Below, piece after piece: positions 49,743-59,285 of a stretch of 64,000 nucleotides of DNA (its first letter is position 1; every line of letters starts with the position of its first letter). The notes beneath the pieces are model-generated. The model did no database searches. It had not been told where the DNA came from and saw nothing but the letters and a program-made list of their open reading frames with translations. The position numbers and the translations under genes are program-made. The stretch comes from Clostridium sp. CAG:417 (lineage in GTDB: Bacteria > Bacillota_I > Bacilli_A > RF39 > UBA660): assembly GCA_000432835.1 (NCBI GenBank), contig FR890371.1:124001-188000 (forward strand), written 5' to 3'.

Positions 49743-51302
49743 ATGAGTAATGAAGCTTTAAGATTAAGAGAAATTATAAATAAAATTAAAGATCATAATC
49801 TATTAAAAGATAGATCTTGTAAAAATATAAGAGAAACTATAGAAGATTTGGGACCTACATTTATTAAAATGGGACAGATTTTATCAGCAAGAGATGATTT
49901 GGTTTCAAAAGAATTATGTGATGAATTAAAAAAGCTACGTTGTAGTGTTAAACCTATGGACTATGATGAAGTTTTAGATATATTAAATGCTGAATATAAT
50001 GGTAATTATCAAGAAATTTTTACAGAAATAGAAGAGGTTCCTTTAGGTTCAGCATCTATTGCGCAAACACATAGAGCTAAACTTAAAACTGGTGAAGATG
50101 TAGTTTTAAAAATTCAAAGAAAAAATATATATCAAATGATGATGATGGATACAAGGCTTTTAAAGAAAGCAATTTCTATTTTGCAATTAGATAAAGTTGT
50201 TGGAAATATTGTTGATTTGAAGGAAATAGTTGATGAAGTATATAGTTCTGCCAAAGAAGAGATGAATTTTATGGTAGAAGCAGAACATATAGAAGAATTT
50301 GAAAATTATAATAAAAATGTAATGTATATAAGGCCTTTAAAAGTTTATAAAAAATACTCAACGCCTTATATTTTAGTGATGGAGTGTGTTGGAGGATGTT
50401 TTATAAATGAAAAGGCTAAGTTAGATAGACTTGGTTATAATATGAATGAAATAGCTTTAAAACTTGCTGACAATTATATAAAACAAGCTATAGATGATGG
50501 ATTTTTTCATGCTGATCCACATGCTGATAATATAAAAATTATAGATGGGAAAATAGCTTATTTAGACTTTGGAATGATGGGTAGACTTTCTAGTAAAAAT
50601 AAGAATTTACTTAATAAGTGTATAGTAGCTATTATAAAAAATGATATAGTTGAGGTTGCTCATATCTTATCTTTGCTTAACGTTAATGATTCAAATATTG
50701 ATTATATGAAATTAAATAGTGATATTAGAATGGTTCTTGATAAGAATAAAACACTAGAAATAAATGATATTGATATTAAAGATTTTATGAAAGATATGTT
50801 TTCAATGCTTCATAATAATGATATTAAGTTGCCAAAAGATATTTCAATGCTTGTTAGAGGAATAGTTGTACTAGAAGGTACTCTTGAGGAGATTGATTCA
50901 ACAATTAGTTTGATGCAGGTTTTGAAAAATAGATTTAATACTAGTAAAATAATGTCAAAAGAAAAAATAGAGTCTGGATTAGTAAAGATTTTAGAAAATA
51001 GTGATAGTTTAGTATCAATGCCAAAAGAAATGCTTACTACACTTAAAGGAATTAATAATGGAGAGTTAAGATTTAATATAGAAATTAATGATTCAAAGAA
51101 TCAAGTCAATAGATTTGAAGAATTATTTCATCAAGGAATAATTGCCGCCCTTGATCTTGCTATGATCATTGGATTAAGTGTGATGGTTGTAGTGGCAAAA
51201 GATAAGCTACCTTTCTTATTTTATGTTTATGCCTTGTTTGCTTTAGTAGCTACTACTTTCTTATTTTATAAGATATTTAAGTCTAATATAAGGAAAAAAT
51301 AA
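49743..51302 (+). CDS. UbiB/AarF (ABC1/ADCK) family atypical kinase
   Basis: 519 aa. ABC1 motifs: TFIKMGQILSARDDLV (KxGQ), EVPLGSASIAQTHRA (Ala-rich loop), VVLKIQRKNI, FFHADPHADNI and LDFGMMGRL. Two C-terminal membrane helices (about 460-510). Family members support quinone or other isoprenoid-lipid handling; no quinone pathway is visible here. GAAAGAGGT precedes the start. The radical SAM gene follows after 3 nt, so all four next genes may be one operon. Confidence 0.9.
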   Translation: MSNEALRLREIINKIKDHNLLKDRSCKNIRETIEDLGPTFIKMGQILSARDDLVSKELCDELKKLRCSVKPMDYDEVLDILNAEYNGNYQEIFTEIEEVPLGSASIAQTHRAKLKTGEDVVLKIQRKNIYQMMMMDTRLLKKAISILQLDKVVGNIVDLKEIVDEVYSSAKEEMNFMVEAEHIEEFENYNKNVMYIRPLKVYKKYSTPYILVMECVGGCFINEKAKLDRLGYNMNEIALKLADNYIKQAIDDGFFHADPHADNIKIIDGKIAYLDFGMMGRLSSKNKNLLNKCIVAIIKNDIVEVAHILSLLNVNDSNIDYMKLNSDIRMVLDKNKTLEINDIDIKDFMKDMFSMLHNNDIKLPKDISMLVRGIVVLEGTLEEIDSTISLMQVLKNRFNTSKIMSKEKIESGLVKILENSDSLVSMPKEMLTTLKGINNGELRFNIEINDSKNQVNRFEELFHQGIIAALDLAMIIGLSVMVVVAKDKLPFLFYVYALFALVATTFLFYKIFKSNIRKK

Positions 51303-51305
51303 TTG

Positions 51306-52112
51306 ATGAAAAAAGTTTATGTAGAAATAACTAATGCTTGTAATCTTAACTGCAACTTTTGTATTCATAATAGCCGAAAACAAGAATTTATGACTCTGGA
51401 TAATTTTAAAATTATTCTTAAAAAGTTAGATGGTTACACTAAGTATCTTTATTTGCATGTTTTAGGTGAGCCTCTTCTTCATCCATTAATTAATGAATTT
51501 ATTGATGAGGCATATAATAATTCTTTTAATGTAAATATTACAAGTAATGGGTATTTAATAGATAGAATTAAAACTAAAAATATTAGACAATTAAATGTAT
51601 CTTTACATAGTTTTTTAGGAGATGAAAGTGCATTTGTTAAGTATTTGGATAAGATTTTAAATAAAGCCGATCTTTTAGATAAAACATATATTTCGCTAAG
51701 GTTTTGGGTTAAAAGCGATTTTTTAGCTCTCACTCTTTATATTATTAATAATAGATATCATACTAATATTACTTTAAAGAAATTAGAAAAACAACATTCT
51801 ATTAGGGTAAATAATCATATCTTTATAAATTTATTTCATGAGTTTATTTGGCCAGATTTAAATAACACTAAATCATCATCTAAAGGAACTTGTTATGCCT
51901 TAAGAGATCATTTTGGTATTTTAGTTGATGGGACTGTTGTACCGTGTTGTTTAGACTCTAGAGGTATTATTAATTTGGGCAATATTTATAAAGATGAAGT
52001 TTGCGATATACTTAATAGTAAGAGAGTATGTAAAATGAAAGATGGTTTTCTACAAAATAGGAAAGAAGAGGAGCTTTGTCAGAAGTGTTTCTTTTTGAAT
52101 AATGAGGAGTAA
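51306..52112 (+). CDS. Radical SAM/SPASM-type protein
   Basis: 268 aa. Radical SAM cluster CNLNCNFC at 11-18, HVLGEPLLHP as the GGEP-like motif, and a C-terminal Cys-rich part (GTCYAL, VVPCCLDS, LCQKC) that fits a SPASM or twitch auxiliary cluster. Such enzymes modify peptides or small molecules by radical chemistry. It sits between a UbiB kinase and two glycosyltransferases. The ATG at 51306 (after TTG 51303) has a weak ribosome site, so translation may be coupled to the kinase gene. Confidence 0.85.
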   Translation: MKKVYVEITNACNLNCNFCIHNSRKQEFMTLDNFKIILKKLDGYTKYLYLHVLGEPLLHPLINEFIDEAYNNSFNVNITSNGYLIDRIKTKNIRQLNVSLHSFLGDESAFVKYLDKILNKADLLDKTYISLRFWVKSDFLALTLYIINNRYHTNITLKKLEKQHSIRVNNHIFINLFHEFIWPDLNNTKSSSKGTCYALRDHFGILVDGTVVPCCLDSRGIINLGNIYKDEVCDILNSKRVCKMKDGFLQNRKEEELCQKCFFLNNEE

Positions 52113-52114
52113 GT

Positions 52115-53068
52115 ATGATAGATATAATTATACCAGCATATAATGCTCATAAAACAATAGGTAAAACTTTATGTAGTATTATGTTACAAAGTAGAAGAGA
52201 TTTAGTAAATGTGTATATAGTAAATGATTGTTCTTCTACGGATTATCAGGAATTTGTTAAAAAATATCAAAAATATTTTAATATTGAGGAGTTAGATATT
52301 CCACAAAATATAGGTCCTGGTGGTGCTAGAAATTATGGAATGAAGCATTCTAAAGGTGAATATATTATCTTTATTGATAGTGATGATATTTTCTATAATC
52401 ATTATTCTATAGAAAGATTATATTCTGGTATTCAAATTCATAATTATGATGTTTGTACAAGTAATTTTTACGAAGTTAGTAAAAATAAATGTAACTATGT
52501 TCATCTTAATAAAAAGATATGGACTCATGGAAAGATATATAGGAGAAAATTTATTGAAGATAATAAATTAGAATTTAGTAATACAAGAGCTAATGAAGAT
52601 TTATATTTTAATTTTTTAGTCTTCCTATTAAAACCTAAAGAAAGATATTTGGATACTATTACTTATGTTTGGCAATATAATAATGAGTCTATTACCAGAA
52701 AAAATAATCATGCTTATAATTATTTAGCTTTGGATGAATATAATAAAAATATTTCTTTAGTAGTTTCTAAAGCTTTAGAGCTTAATATTTCTGAGGATAA
52801 AATAGCAGCTGTATTATTTTTCGGTATGTTAGAAATGTATTATATGTACTTAAATGCATCTGCTAAAACTGTGAAAAAGATTATTGAGTCAAGTAGAGAA
52901 AACGCTATTAATTTTAAAAAGTATCAAAAAGTGTTGGATGAAAAAGTAAAAAATGAGGTAACACAACAAATTGTAGCTAAGTTTGTTGATGACAATAATA
53001 TGGCTAAGCTTTTAATTCCAGATATTTCTTTTAAACAATTTATTAATGAGGTGATATCTAATGCGTAA
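52115..53068 (+). CDS. Family 2 glycosyltransferase A
   Basis: 317 aa. GT-A fold start MIDIIIPAYNAHKTIGKTL, NVYIVNDCSSTDY, GPGGARNYGMKHSKGEYIIF and the metal-binding DSDD. No membrane anchor in the catalytic part. It would add a sugar from a nucleotide donor to a surface glycan. Its stop overlaps the start of the next, paralogous gene, suggesting a pair that acts in turn. Confidence 0.92.
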   Translation: MIDIIIPAYNAHKTIGKTLCSIMLQSRRDLVNVYIVNDCSSTDYQEFVKKYQKYFNIEELDIPQNIGPGGARNYGMKHSKGEYIIFIDSDDIFYNHYSIERLYSGIQIHNYDVCTSNFYEVSKNKCNYVHLNKKIWTHGKIYRRKFIEDNKLEFSNTRANEDLYFNFLVFLLKPKERYLDTITYVWQYNNESITRKNNHAYNYLALDEYNKNISLVVSKALELNISEDKIAAVLFFGMLEMYYMYLNASAKTVKKIIESSRENAINFKKYQKVLDEKVKNEVTQQIVAKFVDDNNMAKLLIPDISFKQFINEVISNA

Positions 53069-53942
53069 AAGTCTTGATTTAATTATTCCGGTATATAATT
53101 CTCATGATGCTTTAGTTAAAGCTTTAGCTAGTGTTGCGGTTAACGATATAGATTTTAAATTAAAAGTTTATATAGTAAATGATGGATCTAGTAAAGGATA
53201 TTCGGAAGAGGCTGAAATATTTAAAGATTTACTTGATATTACTATATTTGATTTAGATGTTAATAGAGGTGTTGGATATGCTAGAAAGTATGGACTTGAA
53301 CACTCTGATGGAGATTATGTTGCATTTTTAGATGCTGATGACCTTATATATGATTTTAAATCCTTACAAACACTCTATGATTTAATAGATTCTAAAAACT
53401 ATGATTATGCATATGGCGCAATTATTCAAGAAGCTTATGGAATAGGGGAAGTAGTAGAAGAACATAATGGATGTCTACATGGAAAAATATATAGACGAGA
53501 ATATTTAAATAAAAAGAATATTACTTTTAATCCGACAAGAACTAGTGAAGATTATAGCTTTAATCATTTATGTGTTTTTGGTACTTATAATTTTGCTGCA
53601 ATTGATGAAGTAGTATATATTTATAAAGATAATAAGAAATCACTTACTAAGGGAATTGATTTAACCAAGACAATAGATAATTTAGTTGATTTTGTAGACA
53701 ATATAATTTATGTTATGGATCATGTAGACAATAGATTTTCACAAAAAGTTGTGGCGTTTTTCTTAGATTCTTATTTTTATGTATTTAAAAACTATGAATA
53801 TTATAAAAGTCAGGGAGAAGAGGAAAGAATGATAACTTTGCTTCAAAAACTTGAAGATAAAGGAAAAATATATGATGAGGAAACTATATCTAAAGTAGCT
53901 CCGGCATTTAGCTTTATTAATTTTAAAAATACATTAAATTAA
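53061..53942 (+). CDS. Family 2 glycosyltransferase B
   Basis: 293 aa. MRKSLDLIIPVYNSHDALVK, KVYIVNDGSSKGY, GVGYARKYGLEHSDGDYVAF and DADD. Closely similar in layout to the preceding gene (for example HGKIYRREYL versus HGKIYRRKFI, and FSFINFKNTLN versus ISFKQFINEVI at the ends), so probably a tandem duplication. Confidence 0.92.
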   Translation: MRKSLDLIIPVYNSHDALVKALASVAVNDIDFKLKVYIVNDGSSKGYSEEAEIFKDLLDITIFDLDVNRGVGYARKYGLEHSDGDYVAFLDADDLIYDFKSLQTLYDLIDSKNYDYAYGAIIQEAYGIGEVVEEHNGCLHGKIYRREYLNKKNITFNPTRTSEDYSFNHLCVFGTYNFAAIDEVVYIYKDNKKSLTKGIDLTKTIDNLVDFVDNIIYVMDHVDNRFSQKVVAFFLDSYFYVFKNYEYYKSQGEEERMITLLQKLEDKGKIYDEETISKVAPAFSFINFKNTLN

Positions 53943-53962
53943 GGAATAATATTCCTTTTTTT
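53941..53962 (+). terminator. Terminator after the glycosyltransferase pair
   Basis: AAGGAATAATATTCCTT followed by T5, overlapping the stop codon. Confidence 0.8.
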
Positions 53963-53989
53963 GTTCATAATACTTTTAGGTGATTGAAT

Positions 53990-54709
53990 ATGAAAATTGA
54001 TGTAATAGAAGGACTTAATGTTATTCCAAGATGCTTAGGTTCTGTTGTTTTCTTGTTTTTAATAACTAGAATAATGGGAAAAAAACAGGTTTCGCAGTTT
54101 TCTTTGTTTGATTATGTTATAGGTATTTCTATTGGTAATTTTACAGCTGAAATGACTTTAAATACCGATGTTCAATATATTAACGGAATGATGGCGATTA
54201 CTACTTTTGGAATTTTATCTTATATTGTTAGTAAAGCAGTGAACAAGAGTATTAGAATTAGAAGATTTATAATAGGAACTCCTACTGTTTTACTTGATGA
54301 TGGAAAAGTAATTGAAAAAGGGTTACAGAGGGTTAATATTGATATAAATGATTTACTTGAACAAGCACGAATTAATGGCTACTTTGATATAAGTGAAGTT
54401 GCATACGCTATAATGGAAGCTAATGGTAATATTAGTTTCTTACCAAAAGGAGAGTTTAAGAATCCAACTAAGCATGATTTAAAATTAGACTCCCAAAAAT
54501 CTTATTTATCGGCTAATATAATTGTTAATGGTGAATATATGGAAGAAGCTATTAAAAAAAGTAAGATTACTAAGAAAGAATTAATTAAACAATTAAAAAA
54601 AATGCATCTAGATAGTCCAGATAGCATTTTATTAGCGACGGTTACAGATAAAGATTTACAATTCTATTTCAAAGATGTAGAACCAAAAAACTATTCCTTG
54701 TTAGAATAG
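53990..54709 (+). CDS. DUF421 (YetF/YcaP-like) membrane protein
   Basis: 239 aa from ATG 53990 (TAGGTGAT site; TTG 53984 rejected). Three N-terminal membrane helices, then FLFLITRIMGKKQVSQFSLF, DYVIGISIGNFTAEM and the conserved soluble part PTVLLDDGKVIEKGLQRVNI and ARINGYFDISEVAYAIMEANG. Function unknown; some relatives act in spore germination or heat resistance. Confidence 0.9.
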   Translation: MKIDVIEGLNVIPRCLGSVVFLFLITRIMGKKQVSQFSLFDYVIGISIGNFTAEMTLNTDVQYINGMMAITTFGILSYIVSKAVNKSIRIRRFIIGTPTVLLDDGKVIEKGLQRVNIDINDLLEQARINGYFDISEVAYAIMEANGNISFLPKGEFKNPTKHDLKLDSQKSYLSANIIVNGEYMEEAIKKSKITKKELIKQLKKMHLDSPDSILLATVTDKDLQFYFKDVEPKNYSLLE

Positions 54710-54716
54710 TTTTTTT
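54685..54716 (+). terminator. Terminator after the DUF421 gene
   Basis: AAAAAACTATTC/GAATAGTTTTTT, loop of 7 nt, T-run. Its end meets the stop of the small minus-strand gene. Confidence 0.85.
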
Positions 54717-54807
54717 AAATAAAATAAAAGATTAAAAAACCAAAGAAACCAAATACCATAACTAATACTGATATAATAGAGACAGCTTTTACAACTTTTT
54801 TATTCAT
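54715..54807 (-). CDS. Single-helix membrane microprotein, 30 aa
   Basis: ATG 54807 behind AGAGGTGAA. The product MNKKVVKAVSIISVLVMVFG plus FFGFLIFYFI is a short basic start and one membrane helix. Small proteins of this kind are common but no family is recognised. The ribosome site, intact frame and terminator at its end support a real gene; the short length leaves doubt. Confidence 0.55.
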   Translation of the reverse strand: MNKKVVKAVSIISVLVMVFGFFGFLIFYFI

Positions 54808-54908
54808 TATGTATTCACCTCTTTATAATTATAAAATATTTGTATAAAAAAGTAAAATAAAAACTTAAATATAGAGAAATCTTATTCATATAATTTAGTG
54901 GTGATAGT

Positions 54909-55541
54909 ATGGATAAAATAAAATTTAAAAGTTATTCTGAAAAATATAATGGAATTAAGAAAAGAAAGATATTTTTAATTATTTGTATCATTATTTTACT
55001 TAGTATTATTATAGGTATATTATACTTAGCAATGTTAAATAAAGAGGGAAAAGAAATAGTTTTTAATACTATTAATACCTATTTTAAGGATTTAAATAGT
55101 TCTAAGGCTATTAACAATAATTTAGTCAATGTTCTTAAAAATAATATCATATTAACTGGTATTATGTGGTTTTTAGGTGTGTCTTTAGTGGGAGTTATAT
55201 TTGAAGTATTATTCTTAATTTTAAAAGGTTTTTCTTTAGGATTTTCGATATCTTCTTTTATATATGTTTTTAAGTTTAAAGGAATATATATTGGTCTTGT
55301 TTATTTGTTACCGAGTATATTTAATCTTTTGATATATTTAATTTTAGGCTTTTTTGCGATTAATTATTCTATATATTTATATAAGTATTTGTTTAAAAAT
55401 GCATCGATTAATTTGAGTCTACTTATGAAAAAGTATTTAAAAGTTTTAGTATTATCTTTAATTCTACTTATTATTAGTTCTGTAATAGAGGTATTTTTAA
55501 TACCAAATGTCTTAAAACTTTTTACAAAAACACTTTTCTAG
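54909..55541 (+). CDS. spoIIM: Stage II sporulation protein M
   Basis: 210 aa, about five membrane helices. SpoIIM/DUF95 features: a first helix after a basic start, LKNNIILTGIMWFLGVSLVG, LKGFSLGFSISSFIYVF, and a last helix ending EVFLIPNVLKLF. SpoIIM anchors SpoIIP (encoded at 21844) and SpoIID in the engulfing membrane. In Bacillus it is also near xerD (ripX) and deoB (drm), which lie 3-5 kb downstream here. Confidence 0.88.
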   Translation: MDKIKFKSYSEKYNGIKKRKIFLIICIIILLSIIIGILYLAMLNKEGKEIVFNTINTYFKDLNSSKAINNNLVNVLKNNIILTGIMWFLGVSLVGVIFEVLFLILKGFSLGFSISSFIYVFKFKGIYIGLVYLLPSIFNLLIYLILGFFAINYSIYLYKYLFKNASINLSLLMKKYLKVLVLSLILLIISSVIEVFLIPNVLKLFTKTLF

Positions 55542-55566
55542 TTTATAATATAGTTGGTGATTTTGT

Positions 55567-56679
55567 ATGGAAAAAAAGAAAGTTGTTATAGGAATGAGTG
55601 GTGGAGTTGACTCAAGTGTTAGCGCTATCCTTTTAAAAGAACAAGGCTATGATGTTATTGGCTTATTTATGCGTAATTGGGATAGTTCTATTAATAATGA
55701 TTTTTTAGGTAATCCTAATTTAGATAATAATATTTGCCCTCAAGAACAAGATTATAATGATGCGTTGGATGTGTGCAATCAAATTGGTATTCCACTTCAT
55801 AGAATAGATTTTGTGAAAGAATATTGGGATAATGTTTTTAAATATTTTTTAGATGAACTAAAAAAAGGTCGTACTCCAAATCCTGATGTAATGTGTAATA
55901 AATATATAAAATTTGATTACTTTGTACGAGAGGCAAAACGCTTAGGGGCTGACTATATTGCAACGGGACATTATGCAAAAATGGAAGATGGGTATTTGAA
56001 GAGAAGTCATGATACTAATAAAGATCAAACATATTTTTTATCACAACTTTCTCATGAACAGTTAAAGAATGTTATTTTTCCTTTGGGTGATATAGATAAA
56101 CCGGAGGTTAGAAAAATAGCTTTAAAGTATGGTTTGAAAACGGCTAAAAAGAAGGATTCAACGGGTATTTGTTTTATAGGAGAACGTAATTTTAAGAATT
56201 TCTTAAAGAATTATCTACCAAATCAAGAGGGAGATATTGTTGATATAGAAAAAAATAAAGTATTAGGAAAACATATTGGTTTAATGTATTATACTATTGG
56301 TCAGCGAAAAGGACTTGAAGTCGGTGGAACAAAAGATAAGCTTTTTGTTGTAGGAAAGAATTTAGATAAAAATATTTTGTATGTTTGTGAAGGGGAGGAT
56401 AATGATTATTTATTCTCAGATAGTTGTATAGTTGAAAATGTTAATTTTAATTGTGATGAAAGACCTACAAATATGACAGCAAAATTTAGATATAGACAAG
56501 AAGATCATGCTATTAATGTTCAATATTTAGATGATGGAAATCTATTAGTTAAGTATGATTCTATTAAGAGTGTTACCCCTGGACAAGCATGTGTTTTCTA
56601 TGATGGTGATATTTGCTTAGGTGGTGGAATAATTAAGGAAGTTCGCAAAAATGGTAAAAAATTATGGTACTTGTTATAA
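55567..56679 (+). CDS. mnmA: tRNA 2-thiouridylase MnmA
   Basis: 370 aa. PP-loop GMSGGVDSSVSAILL near 9, GRTPNPDVMCNKYIKF, GHYAKM, DQTYFLSQLS, and the catalytic Cys in STGICFIGERNF near 203. It puts sulfur on U34 of tRNA-Lys/Glu/Gln. GGTGAT precedes the ATG. Confidence 0.97.
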   Translation: MEKKKVVIGMSGGVDSSVSAILLKEQGYDVIGLFMRNWDSSINNDFLGNPNLDNNICPQEQDYNDALDVCNQIGIPLHRIDFVKEYWDNVFKYFLDELKKGRTPNPDVMCNKYIKFDYFVREAKRLGADYIATGHYAKMEDGYLKRSHDTNKDQTYFLSQLSHEQLKNVIFPLGDIDKPEVRKIALKYGLKTAKKKDSTGICFIGERNFKNFLKNYLPNQEGDIVDIEKNKVLGKHIGLMYYTIGQRKGLEVGGTKDKLFVVGKNLDKNILYVCEGEDNDYLFSDSCIVENVNFNCDERPTNMTAKFRYRQEDHAINVQYLDDGNLLVKYDSIKSVTPGQACVFYDGDICLGGGIIKEVRKNGKKLWYLL

Positions 56680-56726
56680 AATGTTTTTTTAGAATTTTTT
56701 ACATTCTAAAATATGTCAATTTACAC

Positions 56727-56754
56727 TTGACTATTTACGTAAAACTGATAAAAT
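56727..56754 (+). promoter_or_regulatory. Sigma-A promoter of the HTH gene
   Basis: TTGACT (56727-56732), a 16-nt spacer, TAAAAT (56749-56754). The start codon lies only about 22 nt on. Confidence 0.55.
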
Positions 56755-56775
56755 TATTTTAGGAGGGTAATGACA

Positions 56776-57543
56776 ATGCATGAGTTGAATAGATTAATTA
56801 ATGAAATTGGTATATCAAAGGTTCGCTTAGCTAAATATTTAGGTGTTTCACGTCAAATGTTATATAACTATTTAGCGCTTGAAAATTTAGAATCTTGGCC
56901 AAAAGAAAAAGCAGTTAAATTACTTAGTTTATTAGACATAAAAAATGAAGATGAATTAAAGGATATAAAGGTAAATGGAGATTATATAATCTCTGTAGAA
57001 AATAGATTAAATGAAAGTGTTAAAGACACTGCTAGTCACGAGGTTCTAACAGATTTAAAAGGTTTTAATAAGAAAGAACAAGAGGTTTTATCAGATATAA
57101 TTAATTTACTTAAAGAAAGACTAGCTGATGATAAAACAAAAGATACTTATTATAGTTATGTGTATTTATATCATTATTTGCAATCAATGGAAACGACAGG
57201 AGAGTTAAAGTATATTTTAGCTTATATGTCTAAAGCATTAGGCTTTATTGATCCTAACGAATATGCATTTAATGAAGATAAACAATTTTTATTTGAAAGT
57301 ATTATGTTCTCAGCAATGACACTTTATAATAATGGTGGCGCTTCTAAAACTAGAATCAGTGAAACTCATAAGAAGTTTGTTGAAGATATTGAACATAAAA
57401 AGGAAGAAAAACTTAGTCGTACTCAAGAATTAAATACAGCTCGTATTCAAGCACTTAAAGAACTTGGATATACGGAAATAACATCTAATAATGCTAAAGA
57501 AGTATTAGAAAAAATTGTAGAAATTCAATCTAGAAAAGTTTAA
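56776..57543 (+). CDS. Helix-turn-helix regulator, 255 aa
   Basis: ATG 56776 is chosen because AGGAGGG (56761-56767) is too near ATG 56770. N-terminal Cro/XRE-like HTH: ISKVRLAKYLGVSRQMLYNY at 13-32. The rest is helical with no known ligand domain. A C-terminal KELGYTEITSNNAKEVLEKI helix pair may dimerise. It stands alone with its own promoter, after mnmA. Targets unknown. Confidence 0.75.
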   Translation: MHELNRLINEIGISKVRLAKYLGVSRQMLYNYLALENLESWPKEKAVKLLSLLDIKNEDELKDIKVNGDYIISVENRLNESVKDTASHEVLTDLKGFNKKEQEVLSDIINLLKERLADDKTKDTYYSYVYLYHYLQSMETTGELKYILAYMSKALGFIDPNEYAFNEDKQFLFESIMFSAMTLYNNGGASKTRISETHKKFVEDIEHKKEEKLSRTQELNTARIQALKELGYTEITSNNAKEVLEKIVEIQSRKV

Positions 57544-58114
57544 GGTTATATTAAGAGATCTATAATTTAATTAGGCCTCTTATTTCTTTTTTTATAGAAG
57601 TTAACATAATATCAATTATAGGAAGTTGTATTTTGCGTGATTTTTCTTTTATTATTATTAATTATGAGCATTAAATCTTGCTTATCTGTTATCTATATTT
57701 TTAATCTAATTAATTTAATATATAATTATCCCCTTATTTAATTCTAGACTTAATTCCTAATATTATTAATTATAACTATATGTTAACTAATTGTTAATAT
57801 AATATTATAAATCTTATTCATATATAACATTTGTTCTATTACTTTTATTATTATCTATTATCTGATTATATATTATTCTAGAATGAATTCTCGTCAATCG
57901 AATATTATTTTTATGGATAATTATTCATCTAAATTTAATGTAGACTAATTTCTTTTAAATCGAGAATTAGTTTGATGGATAATTATTAAGTTCAATTTAT
58001 TATAATTATATTTGATTGATATTATCTTTTATTTTTTTCCCTTATTTTAGAGTTATGTAGCAGTAGGGGTGTAATAGTAAAATAAAAGTAGGGGAAGTAC
58101 TCCTCTACTCTTTT
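57544..58114. other. 571-nt AT-rich non-coding gap between convergent genes
   Basis: No frame with a ribosome site is seen. Near 57553-57595 a weak hairpin (AGAG..CTA/TAG..CTCT) followed by a T-rich run probably ends the HTH transcript. ATGGATAATTATT occurs twice (57913-57925, 57975-57987). AATTCTCG (57891-57898) and CGAGAATT (57961-57968) are an inverted pair. ATATGTTAACT (57778-57788) resembles one XerD arm. It may be decayed sequence. Confidence 0.5.
58078..58108. terminator. Terminator of deoB (also T-rich on the + side)
   Basis: GTAGGGGA/TCCTCTAC with one mismatch and loop AGTAC; on the minus strand followed by CTTTTATTTTA, and on the plus strand by TCTTTTTT. Confidence 0.6.
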
Positions 58115-59284
58115 TTACTCTAATTCATCTAATACACTAATTCCAATTTCTGTTTTTTCTAGATTAAAGTTATCAGCTATAGTAGCTCCAATGGCTCCTA
58201 ATGAACTTAATTCAGGCAATTTTTTAGGAGTAAAGAAACTTCTACTATAAAATATAACAGGAACATTTTCTCTTGTATGATAATTTCCTTCAAACGTTGG
58301 ATCATTACCATGATCAGCTGTAATAATTAATAAATCATCCATTTCAAGTTTATTTAAAATTATTGGAATTTCAACGTCCAATTCCTCTAAAGCTTTTTGA
58401 TAGCCCTCTACATCACGGTTATGACCATAATTGCTATCAAAGTCATTTAAATTTACCATACAAAGACCAGTAAATTTTTTATCCATAATATCTAAAAGTT
58501 TATTGATTGCTTCCATATTATCCGATATTTTAATTGACTTATTAATCCCCTCTTTATCAAAAATATCATTAACCTTACCTATTCCTATAACATTATATTT
58601 ATTTTCACTAAGAGAGTTTAAAATGGTTCTTTTAGGAGGCTTTATACTATAATCTTTTCTTCCAGCATTAATTAATCTGAAATGTCCAACTTTACCGGTA
58701 AATGGTCTAGCAATTACTCTAGCTACTTTCCAGTCTTCACGCATTGTAAGAGCTCTGATTTTTTCACAGTATTCATATAAGGTTGCTATCGGAACAGCAT
58801 CCTCATGAGCAGCAACCTGTAGATCAGAATCTGCAGAAGTATAAACAATTAGAGAACCGTAATTTAGTTCCAACTCCCCTAGCTCATTTATAATATCTAT
58901 ACTATTGCCACAAGGTTTATTACCAATTATTCTCCTACCTGTAATATTTTCAATACTATCTAATATTTCGTTAGGAAATCCTTCATTAAATGTTTTAAAT
59001 ACAGTATCTGATAAAATACCCATCATTTCATAATGTCCATTTAAGCTATCTTTTCCAATATTATTTGGTTTAGCAATAGTATAATAGGCATCCACATTTT
59101 CATTTTCATCCATATTTATAGTATTTAGGAGCCCTATTTTCTTAAGATTTGGAATGAATAGGTCAGTTTGTTCTAATATGTGCCCCAATGTATTAGCGCC
59201 TTTGGAATTATACTTTGAAGCATCATCTGCCTCCCCTACTCCTAAGGAGTCTAATATCATTAAAAATATTCGTTTAAATTTCAT
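58115..59284 (-). CDS. deoB: Phosphopentomutase
   Basis: 389 aa from ATG 59284, which follows AAGGTGAA; the frame extends to a GTG at 59314 inside xerD but that is unlikely. Alkaline-phosphatase-like fold: metal motifs MILDSLGVGEADDA at the start, DSLNGHYEMMG, GHNRDVEGY and ITADHGNDPT. It interconverts (deoxy)ribose 1- and 5-phosphates for nucleoside salvage. It begins 1 nt behind the xerD stop; the xerD-deoB pairing is conserved in Bacillus. Confidence 0.95.
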   Translation of the reverse strand: MKFKRIFLMILDSLGVGEADDASKYNSKGANTLGHILEQTDLFIPNLKKIGLLNTINMDENENVDAYYTIAKPNNIGKDSLNGHYEMMGILSDTVFKTFNEGFPNEILDSIENITGRRIIGNKPCGNSIDIINELGELELNYGSLIVYTSADSDLQVAAHEDAVPIATLYEYCEKIRALTMREDWKVARVIARPFTGKVGHFRLINAGRKDYSIKPPKRTILNSLSENKYNVIGIGKVNDIFDKEGINKSIKISDNMEAINKLLDIMDKKFTGLCMVNLNDFDSNYGHNRDVEGYQKALEELDVEIPIILNKLEMDDLLIITADHGNDPTFEGNYHTRENVPVIFYSRSFFTPKKLPELSSLGAIGATIADNFNLEKTEIGISVLDELE

Positions 59285-59285
59285 T

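Noticed and set aside
57778..57788. A possible dif site near xerD
   Set aside because: Only one arm (ATATGTTAACT) resembles the dif consensus; no matching XerC arm lies at the right 6-nt spacing.
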